64,000 nt of DNA from the NCBI RefSeq assembly GCF_005938655.1, contig NZ_VCQT01000044.1, positions 62,001-126,000 of the forward strand, written 5' to 3'. Position 1 is the stretch's first letter. Each line of letters opens with the position of its first letter. The stretch comes from Alloalcanivorax gelatiniphagus (lineage in GTDB: Bacteria; Pseudomonadota; Gammaproteobacteria; Pseudomonadales; Alcanivoracaceae). The notes below the pieces were generated by a model. That model saw only the letters and a program-made list of their open reading frames with translations. It did not search any database and had not been told where the DNA came from. The position numbers and the translations under genes were made by a program. This document shows, in pieces, positions 1-9,545 of the stretch.

Positions 1-2120
<2,120 letters not shown>

Positions 2121-2122
2121 TT

Positions 2123-2136
2123 AGTGCTTAAGCACT
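2123..2136. repeat. 14-bp perfect palindrome between czcB and czcA
   Basis: AGTGCTTAAGCACT reads the same on both strands and lies between the czcB stop codon and the czcA ribosome binding site. It may form a small hairpin that tunes pump translation relative to the adaptor. This role is inference only. Confidence 0.4.
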
Positions 2137-3359
2137 TAGTGGCCGTGAGTGGCGCCGTCTTTAAGGACGTCGGCCTTGATTAGGAAACTGTTTTCAGTCA
2201 CGTATTCGGTGCCTGGCTCCAAACCACCGGTGACTTCCACGTAATCCGCGCCACTCATGCCTTGTTTGATCATCCGCACTTCATACTTTTCATCGAAGCG
2301 GGCAAACACTACCGGCATGTCGCGGAAACTCTGAATCGCTTCCCGGCGTACCGCCAACGGCACCGTCTTCTTTTCAATCACCACCTGGGCACCAATCAAC
2401 ATGCCAGGGCGCAGATCGGCGGGTGGGTCGTTGACCACTACCCGCGCCCGGGTGACCTGACTGTCCTCGTCAGCTCGGGGGTACAGGTAATCCACTGCGC
2501 CCAACACAGTAGCGTCGTCCGCTCGGCGCACAGCCTGCCCTGGGGACACAGCGTCCAGATCACGAGGGAACAGATGCAGCTCCAGCCAAAGGGTGGAGAA
2601 ATCGCCGATCTCAACAATTGGTTCGCCGCTGGTGGCCGCTCCGGCGTTCAGAAAGCGCTCTGTAATCACGCCATCCGCCGGTGCGGTCACCGTCTGCAGG
2701 GTGAGGCTCTCCCGGGCTTCCACCCGCGCCAGCGGCTGGCCTTTTTTTACCCGGTCGCCCACCGACACCAGCACCCGCTCAACCGTGCCCGGATAGCGGG
2801 CGGTGACCCGGTATAGTTTGTCTGGATCTGCTTCGACCCGGCCGGTGACCTGGCGCGTGCGCTCCAGGGTTCGCTCACCGGCGATTTCGGTACCGAGACC
2901 GGAGGCTTTCGCCAGACGTTCAGGGATAAGGGTGCGGCCTTCATGGTTTTCGAAACGCCACTGGTGCGCCTCACCATCCAGGCTGGCTTCCACGGTGACA
3001 TCAAAGGAATGCGGTTCGGCCACTGGCTGTTGGCCCAGCAAGTAGTCACGCTCCGGGACAAAGGTAATACGGTCTCGCTGTCCGCCCAGACGGTCCAGCC
3101 TGATGGTCAAATCTACTTGATCCGGGTCCAGGGGTTTTCCGTTCCGGTAAGCGTAGACTCGATATTCAGGTGGAACGCCATCTTCAAATATCGTCAGCTC
3201 CAGACCGAATTCATTTTTCTCCAGCAGGCGTCCCCCGTGCGGCCCCTCACGCTCCTGGCGTTCAGCATGATCGCCACCACTCGCGCCTGCCGCCCAGGCA
3301 CCGGTGGTGACAGCAGATAGCAGGCCAGCGTACAACACACTCAGAATAAATCGGTTCAT
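2136..3359 (-). CDS. czcB: RND periplasmic adaptor subunit (CzcB/CusB family)
   Basis: Membrane-fusion protein (407 aa) bridging the CzcA pump and CzcC outer-membrane channel. It has an N-terminal signal peptide (about residues 1-23, ending TGAWAA), then a His-containing region. The HlyD-type barrel-sandwich core begins near residue 175 (VTARYPGTVERVLV, then VGDRVKKGQPLARV), and a C-terminal permuted domain ends in HGH. It lacks a long coiled-coil hairpin, as in many CzcB/CusB proteins. Its ATG overlaps the czcC stop codon by four bases (ATGA), so translational coupling is likely. The substrate is inferred from the neighbouring CzcA. Confidence 0.93.
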   Translation of the reverse strand: MNRFILSVLYAGLLSAVTTGAWAAGASGGDHAERQEREGPHGGRLLEKNEFGLELTIFEDGVPPEYRVYAYRNGKPLDPDQVDLTIRLDRLGGQRDRITFVPERDYLLGQQPVAEPHSFDVTVEASLDGEAHQWRFENHEGRTLIPERLAKASGLGTEIAGERTLERTRQVTGRVEADPDKLYRVTARYPGTVERVLVSVGDRVKKGQPLARVEARESLTLQTVTAPADGVITERFLNAGAATSGEPIVEIGDFSTLWLELHLFPRDLDAVSPGQAVRRADDATVLGAVDYLYPRADEDSQVTRARVVVNDPPADLRPGMLIGAQVVIEKKTVPLAVRREAIQSFRDMPVVFARFDEKYEVRMIKQGMSGADYVEVTGGLEPGTEYVTENSFLIKADVLKDGATHGH

Positions 3360-4651
3360 TGGGAATCTCCTTGCGCACGCGCTTCGGCGGCCAGGGAAGT
3401 GCCGGTCAGGCGCTCCAGTTCATTGCGTTGCTGATGAAAGCCCTCAGCCAGGTCGGTAACGCGACGCTCCAGGGCCAGACGGGAATGAGCGGCGTCAATC
3501 AGGTCAAGGACGCTGTAGCGCCCGCGACGATACCCGGCCTCGACTTCCTCGTAGAGCCGCCGGGCTTCCGGCAGGGATTGCTCCAGAATCGAGCGGACCT
3601 CGGTGCGGCGTTGTTGTAGGTCCAGGTACAAGCCCTCCACCAGCGACAACAGCTCGATGCGCGCGGCACTTCTGCGCGCCTCGAGAAGGTCCACTTCCGC
3701 CAGCCGACGGGCCTCGTTACCACGATTGGGGTTGCTCAGATTAAGCGGCATGGAGAACCCCAACACCGCGGCTTGATCGCCACTGGATTCATCGTGCCGA
3801 GCGCCCACGGAAAAGCGTACGTCACGGCTGCCATTGGCTTGCGCCAACCGGGCCCGGGCCTCAGCGAGACGGGCTAGAGAAGCGAATTCGCGCAACCTCG
3901 GTGCCTGATCCAGACGTCCGCGCCATTGCTCCAAACCGGGCAGGTCGGGCAGGGGTAGCAACTCTTCGGCGGCACGCAAACCTTGCTCACCGGTCTCTCC
4001 CCACAGGGCAGCAAGCCGTTGGCTGGCGGAACGACGATCCATGCGGGACCGTTCCAGGTCTCGTTCCGCCGCCTGCCGGGACAGCACCAAACGACGCCGT
4101 TCGGATGACGGAGCGGCGCCAGCGGCAACGCGCCGCTGGGCGGCCTGTTCGGCGTCACCGGCCAGGCCCAGGGCCTTCTCGGCCAGGGTCACGCGGCGCT
4201 CGGCGGCGACAAGCGCCAAGTAGCGCCGGTTCGCTTCGCCAAGCAAGTCAAGACGCGCGAGATCGTAGTCCAGACGACTCACTTCTCCGGCCCGGCGAGC
4301 ACTCTCCATCCGGGCGTCGCGCTGACCGCCCAACTCGACGGTCTGGCTCAAAGCCAACGTGACTTCCGCACCGTCGGTGCCGGCCCATTGCCCGGAGCCG
4401 GCGATATTTTCCACTTCCAGGGAGACTTCGGTACTGGGGCGGATGCCCGCTTGAACAACGGCCGCATCAGCGGCGCGGAAACGATAGGGGTATTCATCCA
4501 GACCAGGGTTGCGCTCGAGCACCCGGGACAGGACGGTCGTCAGATTCACGGATTTCAAATCGATGGTGTCGGCGCCGGTGGCCAAGGGCCAGACCAGCAC
4601 TAGACCGCCGAGCACGACGGCAAGGCCGCCGCACAAAGTACGGTGATGCAT
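3356..4651 (-). CDS. czcC: TolC-family outer membrane efflux protein (CzcC)
   Basis: Outer-membrane channel of the tripartite metal pump, 431 aa. I chose the ATG at 4651 because GGAG lies about 10 bases upstream and a signal peptide (LAVVLGGLVLVWPLATGA) follows directly; an upstream in-frame start would add 17 unlikely residues. The body has long alpha-helical stretches rich in Ala, Arg and Glu (RRLAEVDLLEARRSAARIE), typical of the OEP fold. The czcB start overlaps its stop. It is second-to-third in operon A, after the CzcI-like gene. Confidence 0.92.
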   Translation of the reverse strand: MHHRTLCGGLAVVLGGLVLVWPLATGADTIDLKSVNLTTVLSRVLERNPGLDEYPYRFRAADAAVVQAGIRPSTEVSLEVENIAGSGQWAGTDGAEVTLALSQTVELGGQRDARMESARRAGEVSRLDYDLARLDLLGEANRRYLALVAAERRVTLAEKALGLAGDAEQAAQRRVAAGAAPSSERRRLVLSRQAAERDLERSRMDRRSASQRLAALWGETGEQGLRAAEELLPLPDLPGLEQWRGRLDQAPRLREFASLARLAEARARLAQANGSRDVRFSVGARHDESSGDQAAVLGFSMPLNLSNPNRGNEARRLAEVDLLEARRSAARIELLSLVEGLYLDLQQRRTEVRSILEQSLPEARRLYEEVEAGYRRGRYSVLDLIDAAHSRLALERRVTDLAEGFHQQRNELERLTGTSLAAEARAQGDSQ

Positions 4652-4710
4652 TAAACTATGCTCCAAATACGGGAAACGACGGCGCGGGACGCCGGAGGTC
4701 ATTCAGTACG

Positions 4711-5049
4711 CTAGAACGACACCGTATTCGGTGGGGGAACGGGAGGTTGGCGCCCAGACAGCACTGCGCCCGGACGCGGATTCGGCGGCCAGGTGTTGCC
4801 AAGAGCGAAGTGGGCACCCGCCACGCTGGCGCTTAAAGGCGCGTAGCAAGCGGGGTTGTGACAATCATGATAACCGCCATCGTCGGCGTCCATCGGAAAA
4901 GCAGCTGAAACGTTTTTAATATCACCGTCGGCGTGCAACGACAGGCCTGGAGTGTCATGGCTGGCATGGATGGTGGAATCTCCCGCCACCACCAGCCCGT
5001 TAACGGCCAGGAACACAACCAGCATTGCTGCGACCCAACGTTTCAACAT
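4711..5049 (-). CDS. czcI: CzcI-like small periplasmic protein
   Basis: A 112-residue exported protein leading the czcCBA genes. The ATG at 5049 is preceded by AAGGTGGT at a good distance, and the protein starts with a basic N-terminus and hydrophobic segment (AAMLVVFLAVNGLVVAG). The mature part has many Asp and His residues and the metal-ligand-like string YHDCHNPACYAPL. Position and design match CzcI of Cupriavidus, thought to modulate czc induction in the periplasm. Sequence identity is likely low, so the name rests on size, Cys/His pattern and synteny. A same-length paralogue opens the second czc operon at 21547. Confidence 0.7.
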   Translation of the reverse strand: MLKRWVAAMLVVFLAVNGLVVAGDSTIHASHDTPGLSLHADGDIKNVSAAFPMDADDGGYHDCHNPACYAPLSASVAGAHFALGNTWPPNPRPGAVLSGRQPPVPPPNTVSF

Positions 5050-5105
5050 GCACACCACCTTAATCAGAGCGGAAACAGTACGGCAACGCGCGCATGGCGT
5101 CAAAA

Positions 5106-5447
5106 TCACCGTCGGCGCAATAGGGCCACCAGATCAGCGGGTATCGGCATCGGCTTGATCGGGCTGACATCCGCGCTGCCGGTGTTACCGGCGGGCACCC
5201 AGATTCGTGACAGCAGTAATGCCGCCACCAGTCGCGGTAACTGACCCCGGACCTCCCGGGCATCCCTGCGTCTCCACCCCACTCGCAGCATCCACCAATG
5301 CGCGAGGGTGTGCGGGCCGATAAACCGTTGTCCGATAATGTGCGCTCGCTCAAGATGACGGAACGCCGCTTGCCAGTCGCCTTCCTGATAGGCGAGGCGC
5401 GCGAGATCCATTTCATGGCGGAAAGCCCGGCGAAGGCGAGGTTTCAT
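5106..5447 (-). CDS. DUF3703 domain protein
   Basis: A 113-aa soluble protein recognised as DUF3703: the core reads DWQAAFRHLERAHIIGQRF, then HTLAHWWMLRVGWRRRDARE and a C-terminal NTGSADVSPIKPMPIP. Helical hairpins resemble a short TPR-like unit. The biochemical role is unknown, but the family often sits beside metal-resistance genes, as here. It is the first gene after the MerR-type promoter at 5483-5513 and is followed by the CzcI-like gene after about 56 bases. Confidence 0.85.
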   Translation of the reverse strand: MKPRLRRAFRHEMDLARLAYQEGDWQAAFRHLERAHIIGQRFIGPHTLAHWWMLRVGWRRRDAREVRGQLPRLVAALLLSRIWVPAGNTGSADVSPIKPMPIPADLVALLRRR

Positions 5448-5482
5448 GGACCAGTCCTGCTTTCAGTGAACTCAGGATGTCA

Positions 5483-5513
5483 ATTGAAATACCTGTAGCC
5501 ACTACAGGGTCAA
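5483..5513 (-). promoter_or_regulatory. MerR/CadR-type promoter and operator of operon A
   Basis: On the minus strand, -35 TTGACC (5513-5508) and -10 TTCAAT (5488-5483) are separated by 19 bp, the over-long spacer typical of MerR-family promoters. The spacer holds the dyad CCTGTAG-N3-CTACAGG (5492-5508), close to known CadR/PbrR operators. Transcription would start near 5476, just upstream of the DUF3703 ATG at 5447. The -35 overlaps the 3' end of vapC. Confidence 0.8.
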
Positions 5514-5899
5514 GCCCGATCATGAATCATCGGCCCCGGTGCGCCGTCCACGCCCAGGTCTCGCGCCACCTCGGCGAGCCGCTTGTCCCGGGTCCACAGA
5601 CGGGTGGCGTGACTGAGCAGCGTGGCGGCCAGCAGGTGCGCGTCGATGAAACCGATACCCCGCCCCATCAGACCGTGCCGCTCGATCAGGAACAGCACCT
5701 CGTCCTGGTCCGCGACCGGCACCGGTGGCAACCCACGCAGCAAATCCAGCACCTCCCGGCGGCGGCTCAGGTTGCCGCAGGCCAGCTCGCCGACCACGAA
5801 GGGGTGCATCCGCGCCTGGTTACGCTCCAACAGGCGGGCCAGCTCCCGGTCGCCGGCGCGCAGGTGATCCACCCACACCGACGTGTCCACCAGAATCAC
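5510..5899 (-). CDS. vapC: VapC-family PIN-domain toxin (RNase)
   Basis: A 129-aa PIN ribonuclease toxin. The four conserved acidic residues that bind the metal are visible: D5 (VDTSVW), E38 (VVGELACG), D86 (GFIDAHLL) and D105 (TRDKRL). The ATG overlaps the vapB stop by four bases, the usual antitoxin-toxin coupling. Family members cleave tRNA or rRNA when the antitoxin is degraded; the specific target here cannot be read from sequence. The gene ends inside the promoter of operon A. Confidence 0.93.
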   Translation of the reverse strand: MILVDTSVWVDHLRAGDRELARLLERNQARMHPFVVGELACGNLSRRREVLDLLRGLPPVPVADQDEVLFLIERHGLMGRGIGFIDAHLLAATLLSHATRLWTRDKRLAEVARDLGVDGAPGPMIHDRA

Positions 5900-6084
5900 G
5901 ACCGGCGGCGCCCGGGCACCGCCAGATCCGGCTCGGAGCCGCCCAGGCGCGCCAGCCGCAAGGCGCTCTCCCGTTCGATCAATGCCACCAGGGCATCACG
6001 GATAATCTGGGTACGTTCCTTAACGCCGGTGAGCCGCTGGGCCTCGGCCAGCAAGTCGTCATCGATATTGATCGTGGTCCGCAT
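5896..6084 (-). CDS. vapB: VapB-family antitoxin
   Basis: A 62-aa antitoxin for the adjacent PIN toxin. I set the start at the ATG at 6084, where GAGAGGAG lies about 7 bases upstream; an upstream TTG in the same frame is less likely. The N-terminus MRTTINIDDDLLAEAQ is a typical ribbon-helix-helix/VapB2 DNA-binding start, followed by a helix and a toxin-wrapping tail. VapB normally autoregulates its operon with VapC. Confidence 0.9.
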   Translation of the reverse strand: MRTTINIDDDLLAEAQRLTGVKERTQIIRDALVALIERESALRLARLGGSEPDLAVPGRRRS

Positions 6085-6189
6085 CCTGCTGCTCCTCTCC
6101 AAGTGTCAGGTTAGCACCAAATATGTCACCAAATGATGCTTATTTCAATGCCCGGGATTGGCGGTTTCGCTGACCTCGCCATTTCGGTT

Positions 6190-6210
6190 AAATAGCTGTA
6201 GTCACTACAG
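6190..6210. promoter_or_regulatory. Second MerR-type operator upstream of merR
   Basis: The perfect dyad CTGTAGT-C-ACTACAG (6196-6210) lies 18 bases before the merR ATG. Over 21 positions (6190-6210) it matches 5487-5507 at 19. The flanking -35 and -10 on the minus strand are poor compared with the 5483-5513 promoter, so this site probably serves autoregulation of merR or control of vapBC. Confidence 0.65.
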
Positions 6211-6228
6211 ATAGACGAGGGAAGCCGC

Positions 6229-6669
6229 ATGCTTTCAATCGGCGAGTTAAGCCGCGCCACCGACTGCAAGGTGGAGACCATCCGCTACTACGAAAAGATC
6301 GGCCTGATGCCGGAGCCGGCGCGCAGTGCCGGCAACCAGCGGCGCTACGGCGAGCGCCATCGTGACCGGCTGCATTTTATTCGCCACTCCCGGCAGCTGG
6401 GCTTCCGCATTGAAGCGATCCGCGAGCTGCTCGCCCTGTCGGACCAGGAGCACCGCGATTGCGCCGCCGTGGATGCACTGGCGCGGCGCCACCGGGACGC
6501 GGTGGACGACCGCATTGGCGCGCTGTGCGCGCTGCGTGACGAACTGGACCGTATGATCAAAGGGTGCGCCGGCGGCGATGTCGCCCACTGCGGGGTGATC
6601 GAGGTGCTCGGCGATCACCGCCTGTGCCGAAACGACCATCCCCTGGAGGCGGTGGCCGGCAAGCAGTAA
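6229..6669 (+). CDS. MerR-family metal-responsive regulator (CadR/PbrR/ZntR-like)
   Basis: A 146-aa activator with an N-terminal winged helix-turn-helix (MLSIGELSRATDCKVETIRYYE), a dimerisation helix and a metal-binding C-terminus. Three cysteines sit at 78, 113 and 121, matching the Cys77/112/119 layout of Cd/Pb/Zn sensors. It is therefore the best candidate to bind the CTGTAG dyads at 5492 and 6196 and to activate operon A, although vapBC now lies between them. The exact inducer (Cd, Pb, Zn or Co) cannot be decided from sequence. Confidence 0.88.
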   Translation: MLSIGELSRATDCKVETIRYYEKIGLMPEPARSAGNQRRYGERHRDRLHFIRHSRQLGFRIEAIRELLALSDQEHRDCAAVDALARRHRDAVDDRIGALCALRDELDRMIKGCAGGDVAHCGVIEVLGDHRLCRNDHPLEAVAGKQ

Positions 6670-6761
6670 AGAGCCATCCGCGAAACAGGTAGGTCGCTTT
6701 CTTGACGTATCGGCGTTAGAATCGCCGCCGTCTTTTCCCCTGTCCTGCCTGGAAGTCCGCC

Positions 6762-7991
6762 ATGTCCGCCGTGCTGCTGTGTCTCGTAGCTCTCGGGTTC
6801 GTCTCCATTGTTGTGGAAGACGTGGTTCATATCGACAAAGCCAAGACCACGCTGTTTTTCGGCTCGCTGGTCTGGGTGCTGTATTTCATTTCGCCGCCCG
6901 CCGGCGAGACCAGCGAAGCGCTGATGCTCGCCCTGGACGACAACCTGCTGGATATCGCCTCGCTGTGGCTGTTTTTAATGGCGGCGATGACGTTCGTCGC
7001 CTATCTGTCCAGCAAGGGCATCATCGACGGCATCGTCAACCGGCTGATTCCCGAGCGCATGAGCGAGCGCCAGTTGATGCTGCTCACCGGCCTGTTCGCG
7101 TTCTGCTTCTCGTCCATGGCCGACAACATCACCGCCACCCTGGTGTGCATCGCGATTCTGCTGAATCTGAACCTGCCCACGGACAAGCTGCTGCGCTACG
7201 TGGTGCTGGTGGTGTTTTCGGTGAACGCCGGCGGCACCGCGCTGATCACCGGCGACGTCACCACGCTGATGATCTTCCTGGCCGACAAGGTGGAAATCCC
7301 CCATCTGCTGCTGCTCAGCCTGCCCGCTTTTCTGGCGGTGGCGTCCCTGTCACTGATGCTGTCCCGGGGCCTGAACGGGCAGCTGGTGCTGGAAAAGAAA
7401 GAAGTGCACATCAACGGCGGCGACAAGGTGGTGGCCGGGCTGTTCTTCGCTACCATCCTGTCCACCATCGGCGGCAATATTCTGTTCGGCATTCCGCCGG
7501 TATTGATGTTTTTGTTCGGCCTGTCGCTGATGTTCATGGTGGTGCAGTTTCTCAACCGTGACGAACCCACCCTGGAGTACATCCGCAAGATCGAGTTCGA
7601 CACGCTGCTGTTTTTCCTCGGCGTGCTGCTGCTGGTGGGCATGCTGAAAGAGCTGGGCGTGCTGGCCTACTTCCCGCACCTGTACGACGTGATGCCGCCG
7701 CTGGCCGCCAACTATGTGATGGGGCTGGTGTCATCGCTGTTCGACAACGTGCCGCTGACGGCCGCGCTGTTGAATTCCGGCATCGAAATGACGTTGCCAC
7801 AATGGCTTACCCTCACCTACGCGGTGGGCGTGGGCGGCTCGCTGCTGGTGATCGGCTCGGCCGCCGGGGTGGTGGCGATGAGCAAGGTGGAATCGCTCAC
7901 CTTCGGCAGCTACCTGAAGTACTCCGGCTATCTGCTGGTGGCCTACACGGTGGGTTTCGCCGGTGTGCTGGGCGTCAGCGCGCTGCTTTAG
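6762..7991 (+). CDS. nhaD: NhaD-type sodium/proton antiporter
   Basis: A 409-aa polytopic inner-membrane protein of the ion transporter superfamily. It has about 12 hydrophobic segments and NhaD-like sequence at the start (VSIVVEDVVHIDKAKTTLFFGSLVW) and in the core (CFSSMADNITATLVC; GGTALITGDVTTLMIF). It would extrude Na+ or Li+ in exchange for protons, useful in saline habitats. It is followed after 15 bases by a BASS-family carrier on the same strand, so the two may be cotranscribed, though codon use and A+T content change sharply between them. Confidence 0.9.
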   Translation: MSAVLLCLVALGFVSIVVEDVVHIDKAKTTLFFGSLVWVLYFISPPAGETSEALMLALDDNLLDIASLWLFLMAAMTFVAYLSSKGIIDGIVNRLIPERMSERQLMLLTGLFAFCFSSMADNITATLVCIAILLNLNLPTDKLLRYVVLVVFSVNAGGTALITGDVTTLMIFLADKVEIPHLLLLSLPAFLAVASLSLMLSRGLNGQLVLEKKEVHINGGDKVVAGLFFATILSTIGGNILFGIPPVLMFLFGLSLMFMVVQFLNRDEPTLEYIRKIEFDTLLFFLGVLLLVGMLKELGVLAYFPHLYDVMPPLAANYVMGLVSSLFDNVPLTAALLNSGIEMTLPQWLTLTYAVGVGGSLLVIGSAAGVVAMSKVESLTFGSYLKYSGYLLVAYTVGFAGVLGVSALL

Positions 7992-8006
7992 GCAGGAAGC
8001 CAAACG

Positions 8007-8927
8007 ATGAATCAACTAATTTCTTTTGTCGAATCCAAACTTGTGTGGTTTGTCATTGTTGTAGCTGGGCTAGGGCTAGCAATCCCGGAAACCGGTCAGT
8101 TCCTGGAACCCGGCATCGGGCCACTACTGGCGCTTCTGATGTTTATCATCAGCCTGACCTTCGACGCGCACGATGTACGGATGGTGGTACGTAAGCCGTC
8201 AAGGCAATTCCTTGCCCTGGGCCTGGTCTATGGGCCCATGTCGATTGCCGGCTGGGTAACCGGTCGTTTCTTCTTTGGAGGTGGCCCACTGGCCGCCGGC
8301 CAAACCTTACTTGGCACCCTGCCAACGGATGTCTCGTCCCCCCTCTTGGTACTGATAGCGCGGGGCAATGTTGCTCTGGCCGCGGTCTTTAACGCAATCA
8401 ATACAGTACTGTCTCCGTTCATCGTTCCCTTCCTGTTTCTATGGCTCACGGGGATACAACTGGAAGTCCCACTCGAATCCATAATCCTGGAACTAGTATT
8501 GATCGTCTTTGTCCCTACGGTGTTGGGTGTAAGCTCACGTACGGGGCTCCCAGACTTTTGCGCACGGTACGACTCCCATTACGCGGGCCTCGGCTCAATT
8601 ATCTACCTATTGATACTGCTCGCCGTGGTCGGGCCAAATGCTGCAACCATTATCAACTACGGCTGGTACGCTTTTGTCATTGCGGGGGCGGCCTTGTGCC
8701 TGAACCTTATCGGTTATTTGGTAGCGATGACCTCACGACTACTAACCAATGATTGTAAGGAGGTGATTACATATCTCTTCACCGTAAGCAAAAAGGAATT
8801 CAGCATCGCCGCGGCTTTCGTGGCCGCATCGGGCCTGCCATCAGAAATAGCTATCCCCTCCGCTTTTTTTGCCGTGATTCAAATGATCACCTCACCTATT
8901 GCGGCCAAGATCATCGCACGAAGCTAG
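8007..8927 (+). CDS. Bile acid:sodium symporter (BASS) family carrier
   Basis: A 306-aa membrane protein with about ten hydrophobic segments. The pattern LPTDVSSPLLVLIARGNVALA and a second half with VSKKEFSIAAAFVA fits the BASS/Acr3-like fold with crossed discontinuous helices. Family members move organic anions with sodium; others export arsenite. No arsenic genes are adjacent, so the substrate is open. The gene is visibly more A+T-rich than nhaD upstream, which suggests separate origin. Confidence 0.8.
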   Translation: MNQLISFVESKLVWFVIVVAGLGLAIPETGQFLEPGIGPLLALLMFIISLTFDAHDVRMVVRKPSRQFLALGLVYGPMSIAGWVTGRFFFGGGPLAAGQTLLGTLPTDVSSPLLVLIARGNVALAAVFNAINTVLSPFIVPFLFLWLTGIQLEVPLESIILELVLIVFVPTVLGVSSRTGLPDFCARYDSHYAGLGSIIYLLILLAVVGPNAATIINYGWYAFVIAGAALCLNLIGYLVAMTSRLLTNDCKEVITYLFTVSKKEFSIAAAFVAASGLPSEIAIPSAFFAVIQMITSPIAAKIIARS

Positions 8928-9048
8928 GCACTTTCATATACAACCAAAGGACTTCGACGTCGATCCATGTTTCCCACAAGACCAAATGCTGTTGACCTCC
9001 AGCACTGTTTAATCAACCGAATCATCGATGATGCCGATTGAATCTACT

Positions 9049-9450
9049 TCATTGAAAGTCAATATCGCTAATTCCAGAAAGAATTCCGCAACTTCGAACC
9101 TTGCGGTCATCGTTGCAACTCTTTCTTAGTGAAATGAGCTGTTCCTCGAGCGCCAACATAGCGATGATCCGTGATCGCAACCGGGAGACATGCTCGTCCA
9201 GCAAGACGTTAACGACAGCGCAAGACTGATGTGGGTCGCTCTGGCACTTCTGAAGTTCGGAAATCTCAGACAGTGAAAGGTCCAGAATTCTGCAGTGACG
9301 AACGAAGGTCAGCTGCTCAGCATGTTGGTCGGTATAAATGCGATAACCATTTTCCTGCCTATCAGGCGACGGCAACAGACCTTGCCGTTCATAGAATCGT
9401 ATTGTCTGAGGGTCGACCCCTACTGAGCGCGCCAACTGACTAATGAGCAT
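9049..9450 (-). CDS. cadR: CadR-like MerR-family regulator
   Basis: A 133-aa MerR-family protein: winged helix at residues 1-40 (MLISQLARSVGVDPQTIRFYE), long dimer helix, and Cys77, Cys112 and Cys121 as soft-metal ligands. It is divergent from the CDF transporter at 9546, with a 19-bp-spacer promoter between them. This is the classic cadR/target arrangement. It would respond to Cd, Pb or Zn; the exact metal is inferred from the family. Confidence 0.87.
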   Translation of the reverse strand: MLISQLARSVGVDPQTIRFYERQGLLPSPDRQENGYRIYTDQHAEQLTFVRHCRILDLSLSEISELQKCQSDPHQSCAVVNVLLDEHVSRLRSRIIAMLALEEQLISLRKSCNDDRKVRSCGILSGISDIDFQ

Positions 9451-9481
9451 TCGACTTCTCCTCTAGATATCCTTCGCCCTA

Positions 9482-9512
9482 TTGACCTTATAGCGACTAT
9501 ATGGTTTTGAAT
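9482..9512 (+). promoter_or_regulatory. MerR-type promoter of the CDF transporter
   Basis: TTGACC (9482-9487) and TTGAAT (9507-9512) are separated by exactly 19 bp. Between them lies the dyad ACCTTATAG-CGA-CTATATGGT. Geometry is identical to the promoter at 5483-5513. An in-frame ATG at 9501 lies inside this element and cannot be the translation start if the promoter is real. Confidence 0.85.
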
Positions 9513-9545
9513 AGCCTTATTATATTTTCTGATCGGAATCGTGTC

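Noticed and set aside
6684-6740. TTGACG and TAGAAT as a promoter for nhaD
   Set aside because: The two boxes are only nine bases apart, so they cannot form one promoter.
9501-9545. ATG at 9501 as start of the CDF transporter
   Set aside because: It lies inside the MerR-type promoter spacer, upstream of the expected transcription start.
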